This document shows, in pieces, positions 31,429-40,469 of a DNA stretch of 64,000 nt. The notes under the pieces are model-generated. The model was not told the origin of the DNA. It worked only from the letters and a program-made list of their open reading frames with translations, and searched no databases. The stretch's first letter is position 1. Each line of letters opens with the position of its first letter. This stretch comes from Mangrovihabitans endophyticus (GTDB lineage: Bacteria; Actinomycetota; Actinomycetes; Mycobacteriales; Micromonosporaceae). Where the stretch lies: positions 62,001 through 126,000 of the forward strand of contig NZ_BMMX01000005.1 in NCBI RefSeq assembly GCF_014646155.1, read 5' to 3'. The translations under genes and the position numbers were made by a program.

Positions 31429-32084
31429 GCGCGATCCGGGCGGTCGTCTTCGACCTGGACGGGGTGATCATCGACTCCGAGGGTGTCTGGGAGCAGGTGC
31501 GCCGGGCGTACGTCGCCGAGCACGGCCGCCAGTTCCTGCCGGACAGCCAGGACCGCATGATGGGCATGAGCACCGGCGAGTGGTCCGCCCACCTCAGCCA
31601 CGAGGTGGGCGTGCCGCGCAGCCCCGAGCAGGTCGCCGGTGACGTGCTGGCCCGGATGGCGCAACGCTACCGGGCGGCGCTCCCGGTGATCGACGGCTCG
31701 GTAGCGGTGGTGCGCGCGATGGCGGAGCGCTATCCGCTCGCGCTGGCCAGCTCGTCCGCGCGCTTGCTCATCGATCAGGTGCTGGACACCGCCGGGTTGG
31801 CGGGCGCGTTCCGGGTGACGCTGTCCACCGAGGAGGTGCCGCGCGGCAAGCCCGCCCCGGACGTGTACGAGGAGGCAGCCCGGCGGCTCGGCCTGCCGCC
31901 CGCGGCGTGCGCGGCGGTGGAGGATTCCAGCAACGGGCTGCGGTCCGCCGCCGCCGCCGGGCTGGCCGTGGTGTGCGTACCGCACGGCGTCTACCCGCCC
32001 GCGGCCGACGCGTTGGCCGCCGCCGACATGGTGCTCGACGGGATCGCGGATTTGACGCCGGAAGCGGTGCAGAAGCTGCGCTGA
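31425..32084 (+). CDS. HAD-family hydrolase, beta-phosphoglucomutase-like
   Basis: A 219-residue HAD protein of subfamily IA. Motif I FDLDGVIIDSEG, motif II LASSS, the lysine in RGKPAPDVYEEAA and motif IV VEDSSNGLRSAAAAG are complete, with a helical cap between. It could be a sugar-phosphate phosphatase or mutase. The GTG start overlaps the stop of the F420 enzyme by 4 nt (GTGA), so both belong to one transcript with fgd. Confidence 0.88.
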   Translation: MSAIRAVVFDLDGVIIDSEGVWEQVRRAYVAEHGRQFLPDSQDRMMGMSTGEWSAHLSHEVGVPRSPEQVAGDVLARMAQRYRAALPVIDGSVAVVRAMAERYPLALASSSARLLIDQVLDTAGLAGAFRVTLSTEEVPRGKPAPDVYEEAARRLGLPPAACAAVEDSSNGLRSAAAAGLAVVCVPHGVYPPAADALAAADMVLDGIADLTPEAVQKLR

Positions 32085-32127
32085 GCCCGGGGGAGCCCTG
32101 CCGAGCCCGCGGGTGCGCGAATCGGTA

Positions 32128-32150
32128 ACACGCCTGACAGATAAGCGTGT
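32128..32150. repeat. inverted repeat upstream of the symporter gene
   Basis: Arms ACACGC (32128-32133) and GCGTGT (32145-32150) are separated by 11 nt that are A/T-richer than the surroundings. It lies 53 nt before the symporter start and may be an operator; no regulator can be named. Confidence 0.35.
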
Positions 32151-32202
32151 GAAAGATCCTCGCCACGGGTAGGTGGACCGCCGGAACGGAAGGGGGTCGC
32201 CC

Positions 32203-33876
32203 GTGGAATTACTCGCCGCGGAGAGCGGACTCAGGCTCAATCTCGACGTCTTCGACTACCTGATCCTGGCGGTCTATTTCGCCACGGTGCTGGGCATCGG
32301 CTTCGCCGCCCGAAGAGCGATCAGCACCAGTGCGGACTTCTTCCTCTCCGGGAGATCGATGCCTGCCTGGGTGACGGGCCTGGCGTTCGTCTCCGCCAAC
32401 CTGGGCGCCCTGGAGATCATCGGGATGGCCGCCAACGGCGCGCAGTACGGCCTGATGACGCTGCACTACTACTGGATCGGCGCGGTGCCGGCCATGGTCT
32501 TCCTGGGCATCGTGATGATGCCCTTCTACTACGGCTCGAAGGTCCGCAGCGTGCCGGAGTTCCTGCGGCTGCGCTTCAACCGGCCGACGCACCTGCTCAA
32601 CGCGGTGATCTTCGCGGTCGCGCAGGTGCTGATCGCCGGGGTGAACCTGTACGCCCTGGCGCTGATCCTGGACGCGCTGCTCGGCTGGCCGCTGTGGGTC
32701 GCCATCATCCTGGGCGCGGTCATCGTGCTGGTCTACATCACCGTCGGCGGGCTCTCCTCGGCGATCTACAACGAGGTGCTGCAGTTCTTCGTGATCCTGG
32801 CCGGGCTCGTGCCGATCACGATCATCGGCCTGGTCAAGGTCGGCGGCGTGGACGGGCTCTTCGACGCGGTCCGCAACAGCGACCTCGGCGAGGGGGCGTT
32901 GCACGCCTGGCGGGACACCGCGGGCACCGGCAACCCGCTGGGCGCGAACTGGATCGGCATCGTGTTCGGCCTCGGCTTCGTGCTCTCCTTCGGATACTGG
33001 ACCACCAACTTCGCCGAGGTGCAGCGTGCGCTGAGCGCCAAGGACATGAGCGCCGCCCGGCGGACGCCGATCATCGCCGCGTTCCCGAAGATGGTGATCC
33101 CGGCGGTCACCGTGATCCCCGGGCTGATCGCCATCGTCACGGTCAAGGGGCTGGGCGCCGACTCCGGAGACCTGGTCTACAACAACTCGATCCCGTTGCT
33201 GATGCGCGACCTGCTGCCCAACGGGGTGCTGGGCGTGGCGGTGACCGGCCTGGTGGCGTCGTTCATGGCCGGCATGGCGGCCAACGTGAGCGGCTTCAAC
33301 ACCGTTTTCACCTACGACATCTGGCAGTCGTACATCCGCAAGCACGAGAGTGACCAGCACTACCTGCGGGTGGGCCGGACCGCCACCGTCGTCGGCGTGA
33401 TCGTCGGCATCGGCACCGCGTTCATCGCGGCCGGCTTCAGCAACATCATGAACTACATCCAGGCGCTGTTCTCACTGATCAACGCCCCGCTGTTCGCCAC
33501 GTTCATCGTGGGCATGTTCTGGAAGCGGATGACCGCCTGGGCCGGGTTCTGGTCGCTGCTGCTGGGCACGCTGGCGTCGCTGACGCTGTACCTGTCGTAC
33601 CTGGGTGGTGCCATCTCGTTCAACTCCGACCTGGAGGAGAGCTTCTGGGGCGCCGGCCTGGCGTTCGTCACCGCCGTGGTGTTCGCGGTGGCGGTCACCT
33701 TCTTCACCCCGTCCAAGCGCGACGACGAGCTGCGCGGCCTGGTCTACGGTCTGGCCGGCCCGACCACCTCGGGTGACGTGATCGTCGCCGGGGACAAGGT
33801 GTGGTGGCGCAACCCGGCGCTGCTCGGCACCATCGCGGTGGTGCTGGCGTTCATCCTCTACATCCCCGTCTGGTGA
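32203..33876 (+). CDS. sodium:solute symporter (SSS family)
   Basis: A 557-residue permease with about 14 membrane segments. SSS marks are the N-terminal YFATVLGIGFAARR and STSADFFLSGRSMPAW, the second segment SANLGALEIIGMAANG, GGLSSAIYNEVLQF, and FMAGMAANVSGFNTVFTYDIW. Family members move sugars, amino acids, carboxylates or urea with sodium; the sequence alone does not settle the substrate, though the layout resembles the SGLT/sugar branch. GTG at 32203 is preferred over GTG 32173 because GGAAGGGGG lies 6-8 nt ahead. A small membrane gene follows 27 nt later. Confidence 0.9.
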   Translation: MELLAAESGLRLNLDVFDYLILAVYFATVLGIGFAARRAISTSADFFLSGRSMPAWVTGLAFVSANLGALEIIGMAANGAQYGLMTLHYYWIGAVPAMVFLGIVMMPFYYGSKVRSVPEFLRLRFNRPTHLLNAVIFAVAQVLIAGVNLYALALILDALLGWPLWVAIILGAVIVLVYITVGGLSSAIYNEVLQFFVILAGLVPITIIGLVKVGGVDGLFDAVRNSDLGEGALHAWRDTAGTGNPLGANWIGIVFGLGFVLSFGYWTTNFAEVQRALSAKDMSAARRTPIIAAFPKMVIPAVTVIPGLIAIVTVKGLGADSGDLVYNNSIPLLMRDLLPNGVLGVAVTGLVASFMAGMAANVSGFNTVFTYDIWQSYIRKHESDQHYLRVGRTATVVGVIVGIGTAFIAAGFSNIMNYIQALFSLINAPLFATFIVGMFWKRMTAWAGFWSLLLGTLASLTLYLSYLGGAISFNSDLEESFWGAGLAFVTAVVFAVAVTFFTPSKRDDELRGLVYGLAGPTTSGDVIVAGDKVWWRNPALLGTIAVVLAFILYIPVW

Positions 33877-33903
33877 TCCGCGGGCGCAGCGAAAGGAGCG
33901 ATC

Positions 33904-34245
33904 ATGTCCGACGACAACACCCGGCCCGGCGACTCCGGCGGGACCGAGGATGAGCTGGTCGCGCAGAGCGAGGAACTGCAGAGCCGGTCGGCCGCGGCCA
34001 AGCTGTTCGACGTACGCCTGGTGATCGGCGGCCTGTTCGTCCTGTACGGCGTGCTTGTCACGCTGCTCGGCATCTTCGACAACAGTGCGGAGATCGACAA
34101 GGCGCAGGGCGTGCGGATCAACCTCTGGATGGGCCTGGCGATGCTGGTGCTCGGCGGCCTGTTCCTGCTGTGGCGGTGGTGGCGGCCGGTCGAGGTGCCG
34201 TCCGCCGGGCAGGCCCGAAGCGAGGAGCCGGACTCCGAGCACTGA
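33904..34245 (+). CDS. small two-helix membrane protein linked to the symporter
   Basis: A 113-residue protein with an acidic N-terminus, two membrane helices (VIGGLFVLYGVLVTLLGIF and LWMGLAMLVLGGLFLLWRWW) and an acidic tail. It follows the symporter at 27 nt with a clear GAAAGGAGC ribosome site, so the two are surely co-transcribed. Small accessory proteins are known beside some SSS carriers (for example YjcH with ActP), but this one is not recognisably of that family. Confidence 0.75.
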   Translation: MSDDNTRPGDSGGTEDELVAQSEELQSRSAAAKLFDVRLVIGGLFVLYGVLVTLLGIFDNSAEIDKAQGVRINLWMGLAMLVLGGLFLLWRWWRPVEVPSAGQARSEEPDSEH

Positions 34246-34357
34246 GCGGAGACGACGGCGACCGTTTGATGGAGAAGGCGGTGCGACTCGGGTGCGGCCC
34301 GGGTGCACCGCCGTCCCGTCTCTTCCGCGGAGCACCCCGACTTCCGACACTCTAGTC

Positions 34358-34603
34358 ATGGAACCTGTTGCCTCCGTGAGCCTCGCCTCGACCGGCGGTA
34401 GCCATCCCCCCGGCTGGCAGCTCCAGCTTCGTGTCGATTATGTGGTCAACCGAGTCATGCGCACGCATCGCGGGCAGCCCGACGAAGTGGTGCGTGGCGT
34501 GATCGAACAAAGTCTGCGAAGTCTGGGCGTGGTGCCGAACGATCGGCAGGTGGCCCAGTACGCTGCGGTCATCGCGGACATGCCTCCGTGGCCGAAGCGG
34601 TGA
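34358..34603 (+). CDS. small conserved protein, function unknown
   Basis: An 81-residue soluble protein. The C-terminal part (LQLRVDYVVNRVMRTHRGQPDEVVRGVIEQSLRSLG, then NDRQVAQYAAVIADM) looks like a folded helical domain. Upper-strand codon bias supports coding. ATG at 34358 has no strong ribosome site. I do not recognise the family. About 185 nt without a gene follow before the ABC exporter. Confidence 0.6.
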   Translation: MEPVASVSLASTGGSHPPGWQLQLRVDYVVNRVMRTHRGQPDEVVRGVIEQSLRSLGVVPNDRQVAQYAAVIADMPPWPKR

Positions 34604-34753
34604 CGCGTCAGCGCTTCGGGCATCGCGGGACGCGGTCGTCGCCGGGCCCGGCGTAGCGGGTCGCGTCCGGAGCGGACGCGGTCCGCCCGCCCGCCGTCGT
34701 GGTGGCCCGGGTGAGCATCGACACGTCGGGGACCGCGCGCTCCGAGGGGTATC

Positions 34754-34768
34754 GTTAGCCAGGCTAAC
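34754..34768. promoter_or_regulatory. palindromic operator before the ABC exporter operon
   Basis: GTTAGCCAGGCTAAC is a perfect 7-bp inverted repeat around a central A, 20 nt before the exporter's GTG start. TATCGT just upstream (34750-34755) could be the -10 box, so a bound protein would block transcription. The GGCTAAC arm recalls both MarR-type operators and the core of DtxR/IdeR iron boxes. Confidence 0.65.
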
Positions 34769-34788
34769 TACCCCGTCAGGAGGGCCTC

Positions 34789-36579
34789 GTGGCGCGTCGT
34801 GCCCCCAGGGCGGCCATCGACCCGGACCGCACCAAGCCCTGGCTCCGGCGGGCGTGGCCGCTGGTGAAGGCGCACCGTGGCCTGCTCGTCACCTCGTTGC
34901 TGCTGTCCTTCGTCGGACTGATCGTCCAGGTGCAGATCCCGAACCTGGTCCGGGTGGGCATCGACCGTGCGGTGGTGGACCAGACCGCGCGGCTGTCCAC
35001 CTATGTCGGCTGGATCGTGGCGCTCGCGCTTGCCCAGGGCGTCATCAACTACCTGGCCCGGCTCTATCTGCTGCGCACCGCGTACGAGATGGAGTACGAC
35101 CTGCGCAACATCGTCTACGCGCATCTGGCCCGGCTGTCCTTCTCCTTCTACGACCGGGTGCAGTCCGGCGAGCTGATGTCCCGCTCCAGCTCCGACATCC
35201 GAGCCGTGCAGATGTACCTCTCCTTCGGCCCGTCGATCCTGGTGCAGTGCACCATCGCGCTGGTGGCGTTCGTGCTGATGCTGTCGATCAACGTGCCGCT
35301 CGCCATCGTCGCGATGATCACCATGCCGGTCATCGGGATCCTCGGGGTCACCATGCGCAAGGCGGTCTTCCCGGTCTCCTGGATGATCCAGGCCCGGCTG
35401 GCCGAGTTGGCCACCGTGGTGGACGAGAACATCCAGGGCGTCCGCGTGGTGAAGGCGTTCGCGGCCGAGGGCCGGCAGGTGCGCGCCCTGGCCGCCTCCG
35501 CCGACCGGGTCCGGTGGGCCTACCTGCAGGACGCCCGGATCCGTAGCCGCTGGTCGCCGCTGCTGGACAACCTGCCCCGCCTCGGCCTCGCGCTGGTGCT
35601 GCTGATCGGCGGGATGATGGCGATCCGCGGGCAGACCACGGTCGGCACCATCGTGGCCTTCAACTCGTATGTGCTGATGCTCCAGCCGCCGTTCCGGATG
35701 CTCGGCATGATGATCATGATGGGGCAGCGGGCATCCGCGTCCGCCCGGCGCATCTACCAGATCCTGGACACCCGCAGCGACGTGACCGATCCGCCGCAAC
35801 CGCGCCGCGGTCGGGTGCGGGGTGACCTGCGATTCACCGGCGTGCGGTTCGCCTACCCGGACGGCACCGTCGCGCTGACCGGCCTCGACCTGCACGTACG
35901 GCCGGGGGAGACGGTGGCCGTGGTCGGCGCCACCGGCTCGGGCAAATCGACGCTGGGCCGGCTGATCGCCCGCTTCTACGACGTCACCTCCGGCAGCATC
36001 ACCATCGACGGTCACGACATCCGCACCCTGGCCCTGGCCGATCTGCGCGACCAGGTCGGCATTGTGCCGGACGAGCCGTTCCTGTTCTCGCTGTCGATTC
36101 ACGACAACATCGCGTACGGCAGGCCGGCGGCCTCGCGTGCCGACGTGATGGCCGCGGCGCAGGCGGCAGGCGCCGACGGGTTCGTCCGGGAACTGCCCGA
36201 CGGTTACGACACCGTGGTCGGCGAGCGCGGCTACACGCTGTCCGGCGGGCAGCGCCAGCGCATCGCCATCGCCCGCGCGTTGCTGGTCAACCCGCCGGTG
36301 CTGGTCCTCGACGACGCGACAAGCGCCATCGACGTGCACGTGGAGCAGCGCATCCACGCCGGTCTGCGCACCGCGATGGCCGGCCGGACCACCGTGATCG
36401 TCGCCCACCGGCTGTCCACCATCGGCCTGGCCGACCGGGTGGTGCTGATGGAACGCGGCCGGGTCGTCGCGTCCGGCGCCCACGCCGACCTGCTCGCCGG
36501 CGAACCCCGTTACGCGGCCGTGCTTGCCGCGCAGAACGAGCCGGCGGACGGCGCGGATGCGCTGGAGGAGAGCCGATGA
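34789..36579 (+). CDS. ABC exporter half-transporter, degenerate ATP site subunit
   Basis: A 596-residue fusion of a six-helix exporter domain (about 20-320) and an ATPase (about 345-585). Walker A GATGSGKST and signature LSGGQRQR are normal. The Walker B segment reads VLVLDDATSAID, with Asp in place of the catalytic Glu, and the Q-loop reads VPDEPFLFS, with Asp in place of Gln. This makes it the degenerate partner of a heterodimer. Start GTG has AGGAGGG in front. It overlaps the next gene by 4 nt. Confidence 0.92.
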   Translation: MARRAPRAAIDPDRTKPWLRRAWPLVKAHRGLLVTSLLLSFVGLIVQVQIPNLVRVGIDRAVVDQTARLSTYVGWIVALALAQGVINYLARLYLLRTAYEMEYDLRNIVYAHLARLSFSFYDRVQSGELMSRSSSDIRAVQMYLSFGPSILVQCTIALVAFVLMLSINVPLAIVAMITMPVIGILGVTMRKAVFPVSWMIQARLAELATVVDENIQGVRVVKAFAAEGRQVRALAASADRVRWAYLQDARIRSRWSPLLDNLPRLGLALVLLIGGMMAIRGQTTVGTIVAFNSYVLMLQPPFRMLGMMIMMGQRASASARRIYQILDTRSDVTDPPQPRRGRVRGDLRFTGVRFAYPDGTVALTGLDLHVRPGETVAVVGATGSGKSTLGRLIARFYDVTSGSITIDGHDIRTLALADLRDQVGIVPDEPFLFSLSIHDNIAYGRPAASRADVMAAAQAAGADGFVRELPDGYDTVVGERGYTLSGGQRQRIAIARALLVNPPVLVLDDATSAIDVHVEQRIHAGLRTAMAGRTTVIVAHRLSTIGLADRVVLMERGRVVASGAHADLLAGEPRYAAVLAAQNEPADGADALEESR

Positions 36580-38504
36580 GCATGTTCGGCGGCGGGTTCG
36601 GCGGCTTCCGTCAAGGCGGCCACTCCGCACTGGGCGGCGCCGGCCGCTCGGGCAACGGGCTGCCGTTTGCCGGCATTCCCGCCGATCTGGCCGCCGGCGT
36701 CGCGGCGCTGGAGGCCCGCGAGCCCGACCACGGCGATCCGCGGGTCACCTACGAACCGGTGGACGACCGGGGCGGCCGGGTCACCCTGGTCCGCCTGCTC
36801 GCGCGCCGACCCGGTCACCTGATCGCCGCCGCGTCGGCCGTGGCGGTCGAGACGTTGCTGTTGCAGGCCGGCCCATACCTGGTGCAGGTCGGCATCGACC
36901 ACGGCATCGCGGCACGGAACCTGCGGGTGCTGATCGTCGCCACGGCGGCGTTCGCGGCGGCGGTGCTGCTGACCGGGCTGGCCAGCGCCGCCCGGATGCG
37001 CCTGTCCGGTCGGCTTGCCGCGTCCGCCACCCGCGACCTGCGCATCCGGGTCTTCGCCCACCTGCAGCGCCAGTCGCTGGACTACTACACCGACGAGAAG
37101 GCCGGGGTGACCCTCACCCGGATGACCTCCGATGTGGAGTCGCTGCAGAACCTGTTGCAGGACGGCTTCGCCCAGTTCGGCATCCAGGGCCTGACCATGA
37201 TCGTGGTGACCGCGGTGCTGTTCCACTACGACCCCGAACTGGCCCTGATCACCCTGGCGCTGGTGGTGCCACCGCTGACCGCGGCCTCGCTGTGGTTCCG
37301 GCGGGCGGCCGACCGAGGATACAACCGGCAACGCGACACCATCGCCGCGATGTTCGCCGACCTGTCCGAGAGCATCAACGGCGTCCGCGTGGTCACCGCG
37401 CACAACCGCGCGGACCGCAACGTCGTCGCGCACCGCGACGTGGTCGGCGCGTACCGGGACGCCAACGACTTCACCGGCCGGATCAACGCCATCTACGGGC
37501 CCGGCACCTCGGTGATCGGCCTGGTGGCGATGGCGGTGATGCTGCTGATCGGCGGCCGGATGGTGCTGCGTGGCAGCCTCACCATCGGCGAGCTGACCGC
37601 CTTCGTGCTCTACATCAACGCGTTCTTCCAGCCGGTGCAACAGTTGGTGCAGCTCTACACGCAGTATCAGCAGGCCCGCGCGGCGGTCGGCAAGATCCGT
37701 GGGCTGCTGGCCCGGCCGCCGTCGGTGCCGGTCGCGGCGGCGGCCCGGGTGCTGCCCCCGATCCGCGGGGAGATCCGCTTCGAGGACGTCACCTTCGGCT
37801 ACCAGAGCGACCGGCCGGTGCTGTCCGGAATCGACCTGACCATCGCGGCGGGGGAGACGGTGGCCTGCGTGGGCCCCACCGGCGCGGGCAAGTCCACCCT
37901 GGCCAAGCTGGTCACCCGGCTCTACGACCCGACCGCCGGCCGGATCCTGATCGACGGGCACGACCTGCGCGAGGTGACCCTGGACTCGCTGCGCACCCAG
38001 ATCGGGGTGGTGCCGCAGGAACCCTTCCTGTTCGCCGGCACGTTGCGCGACAACATCGCCTTCGCCCGCCCGGCGGCGAGCGATGAGCAGGTGTGGGCCG
38101 CAGTGGACGCGGTCGGGCTGCGTGACCTCGTCGAGCGATCACCCGGCGGCCTGGACGCGCCGCTGCACGAACGTGGCCAGTCGGTCTCCTCCGGCGAACG
38201 CCAGTTGCTCGCCCTGGCCCGCGCGTTCCTGGCCGAACCGCGGGTGGTGGTGCTGGACGAGGCCACCTCGAACCTGGACCTGGCCTCCGAGCTGCGGGTG
38301 GAGTCGGCCCTGGACACGTTGCTGGACGGACGCACCGCGATCCTGGTGGCACACCGGCTGTCCACGGCGATGCGGGCGGACCGGATCATCGTGGTGGACG
38401 ATCATCGCGTGGTCGAGTCGGGCACGCATGCCGAGCTGATGGCTGCCGAGGGGCGATACGCGTCGATGTTCACCACCTGGGCGGCCGCCGCGACGCATCG
38501 GTAG
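36576..38504 (+). CDS. ABC exporter half-transporter, consensus ATP site subunit
   Basis: A 642-residue half-transporter with a Gly/Ala-rich N-terminal extension of about 65 residues before the membrane domain. Walker A GPTGAGKST, Q-loop VPQEPFLFAG and Walker B VVVLDEATSNLD with catalytic Glu are intact, but the signature is SSGERQ instead of LSGGQ. Its Walker B faces the partner's good signature, and its poor signature faces the partner's poor Walker B. This is the pattern of heterodimeric exporters such as TM287/288 and BmrCD. Substrate could be a drug or lipid. Confidence 0.92.
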   Translation: MSMFGGGFGGFRQGGHSALGGAGRSGNGLPFAGIPADLAAGVAALEAREPDHGDPRVTYEPVDDRGGRVTLVRLLARRPGHLIAAASAVAVETLLLQAGPYLVQVGIDHGIAARNLRVLIVATAAFAAAVLLTGLASAARMRLSGRLAASATRDLRIRVFAHLQRQSLDYYTDEKAGVTLTRMTSDVESLQNLLQDGFAQFGIQGLTMIVVTAVLFHYDPELALITLALVVPPLTAASLWFRRAADRGYNRQRDTIAAMFADLSESINGVRVVTAHNRADRNVVAHRDVVGAYRDANDFTGRINAIYGPGTSVIGLVAMAVMLLIGGRMVLRGSLTIGELTAFVLYINAFFQPVQQLVQLYTQYQQARAAVGKIRGLLARPPSVPVAAAARVLPPIRGEIRFEDVTFGYQSDRPVLSGIDLTIAAGETVACVGPTGAGKSTLAKLVTRLYDPTAGRILIDGHDLREVTLDSLRTQIGVVPQEPFLFAGTLRDNIAFARPAASDEQVWAAVDAVGLRDLVERSPGGLDAPLHERGQSVSSGERQLLALARAFLAEPRVVVLDEATSNLDLASELRVESALDTLLDGRTAILVAHRLSTAMRADRIIVVDDHRVVESGTHAELMAAEGRYASMFTTWAAAATHR

Positions 38505-38587
38505 TCCGCATCGCCGTCAGCGGTTGTGCGCCGGGTCGATCACCGGTAGGCAGGGATGGACCGTTCACTCTGTCCCACGGAGGATCG

Positions 38588-40420
38588 ATGTCCCACCCAG
38601 GATCGACGCGGCTCCGACGCATGATGGCGCTGGCCGGTGTGGCCGCGCTCGCCGTGACCACGCCGCTCGCGGCGCCCGGGGCGGCACAGGCACACGGGGC
38701 GGCACAGGGCACGCCACCGTCCACGCCCACCGCGTACGGCTACGGTGGCGCCGTCTCGACCGTCGACGCCACGGCCACCGCCGCCGGGCTGGACGTGTTG
38801 CGGCACGGCGGCAACGCGGTGGACGCCGCGGTGGCCGCGGCGGCCGTGCTCGGCGTGACCGAGCCGTTCTCGGCGGGCATCGGCGGAGGCGGCTTCTTCG
38901 TCTACTACGACGCGCGGCGCGGCACCGTCTCCACCATCGACGGACGCGAGGCCGGCCCGGCGTCGATGACCGAGGACACCTTCATCGATCCGCAGACCGG
39001 GGAGCCGTACGACTTCCAGGAGGCCCGGGTCAGCGGCCTGTCCGCGGGCGTGCCGGGCACCCTGGCCACCTGGGACGCCGCGGCGCGCCGCTGGGGCAGC
39101 CGCTCCCTGGGCGCGTTGCTGATGCCGGCGGCCCGGGTGGCGCAGCGGGGCTTCACCGTGGACGCCACGTTCAACCAGCAGGTCGCCGGCAACCGCGACG
39201 CCTTCGGGCAGTTCTCCTCGACGAGCGAGCTGTACCTGCCCGGCGGCCAGCCGCCCGCGGTCGGCTCGGTGCAGCGCAACCCGGACCTCGCCGCCACCTA
39301 CCGGCTCATCGCCCGGCGCGGCGCCGACGTCTTCTACCGCGGCGCGGTGGGCCGGGACATCGCCGCCACCGTGCAACATCCGCCGCTCGCCGCGGACCCG
39401 GTCGGCACCTGGGACTACCCGATCCGCCCCGCCGACCTGCGCCTGTCCGATCTGGCCGGGTACCGCGTGCGCTACCCGGCGCCCACCACGTCGGACTTCC
39501 GCGGCCTCACCGTGCACGGCATGTCCACGCCGTCCAGCGGCGGCACCGCCGTGGGCGAGGCGCTGAACATCATCGAGCAGGCCGGCACGCCGGACAGCAC
39601 CGTCGGGGTGCTGCACCGATACCTGGAGGCGAGCGCATTGTCGTTCGCCGATCGCAACCGCTACGTCGGCGACTACACCCCCCAGCCGGTGCTGAAGAAG
39701 CTGGTCAGCGAATCCTGGGCGGCCAAGCGTGCCTGCCAGATCGACCCCGGGCGGGCCTTGGCCAAGCCGGTCCCGCCGGGCGACATCAATGCCTCGGGGT
39801 GCACCCCGGCCACCGCCGGCGCTCCGGTGGAGAACGGGCAGAGCACCACCAACCTGACCGTCGCCGACCGCTGGGGCAACGTCGTCGAATACACCCTGAC
39901 GATCGAACAGATCGGCGGCAACGCGATGGTGGTGCCGGGTCGCGGCTTCCTGCTCAACAACGAGCTGACCGACTTCAACTTCGCACCCACCCAGGGCGAC
40001 GCGCCGGACCCGAACCTGCCCGGACCGGGCAAACGCCCGCGCAGCTCGATGTCGCCGACGATCGTGCTGAAGCATGGCAAGCCGTTCCTCGCGCTGGGCT
40101 CACCCGGCGGCTCCACCATCATCACCACCGTGTTGCAGATGCTGGTGGACCGCGTCGAACTCGGCATGAGCCTGCCGGAGGCGATGGCCGCGCCGCGAGC
40201 CTCGCAGCGCAACACCGCCGGCATCGTGGCCGAGCCGGCCTTCCACAGCCGGTACGGCCCGGCGCTGACCGCGCTCGGTCACCAGTTCGCCGAGGACACC
40301 CCGGAGCTCGGCGCGGCCACGGCGATCGAGTTCGGTCGGCACGGTGCCATGATCGCCGCCGCCGAACCGGTGCGCCGCGGCTCGGGAGCCGCCGCCGTGG
40401 TCTGGCCGGCCCGGCGCTGA
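38588..40420 (+). CDS. ggt: secreted gamma-glutamyltransferase
   Basis: A 610-residue precursor with a signal peptide (about 8-35, ending GAAQA). It cleaves or transfers the gamma-glutamyl group of glutathione-like compounds outside the cell. Self-cleavage should occur before Thr420 in NGQSTTNLTV, giving two subunits; the family usually has TTH where this has TTN. The substrate-binding Arg (DGREAGP, Arg120), RPRSSMSPTIV and GSPGGSTI are kept. ATG follows GGAGGATCG. A hairpin ends it against the convergent kinase gene. Confidence 0.9.
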   Translation: MSHPGSTRLRRMMALAGVAALAVTTPLAAPGAAQAHGAAQGTPPSTPTAYGYGGAVSTVDATATAAGLDVLRHGGNAVDAAVAAAAVLGVTEPFSAGIGGGGFFVYYDARRGTVSTIDGREAGPASMTEDTFIDPQTGEPYDFQEARVSGLSAGVPGTLATWDAAARRWGSRSLGALLMPAARVAQRGFTVDATFNQQVAGNRDAFGQFSSTSELYLPGGQPPAVGSVQRNPDLAATYRLIARRGADVFYRGAVGRDIAATVQHPPLAADPVGTWDYPIRPADLRLSDLAGYRVRYPAPTTSDFRGLTVHGMSTPSSGGTAVGEALNIIEQAGTPDSTVGVLHRYLEASALSFADRNRYVGDYTPQPVLKKLVSESWAAKRACQIDPGRALAKPVPPGDINASGCTPATAGAPVENGQSTTNLTVADRWGNVVEYTLTIEQIGGNAMVVPGRGFLLNNELTDFNFAPTQGDAPDPNLPGPGKRPRSSMSPTIVLKHGKPFLALGSPGGSTIITTVLQMLVDRVELGMSLPEAMAAPRASQRNTAGIVAEPAFHSRYGPALTALGHQFAEDTPELGAATAIEFGRHGAMIAAAEPVRRGSGAAAVVWPARR

Positions 40421-40428
40421 GCGCCGCA

Positions 40429-40458
40429 CGCCGGGCGGGGCGCGTGCCCCGCCCGGCG
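40429..40458. terminator. two-way terminator between ggt and the histidine kinase gene
   Basis: Perfect 13-bp arms CGCCGGGCGGGGC / GCCCCGCCCGGCG around the loop GCGT, located between convergent stop codons. Confidence 0.8.
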
Positions 40459-40469
40459 CGGGCGGTCGC

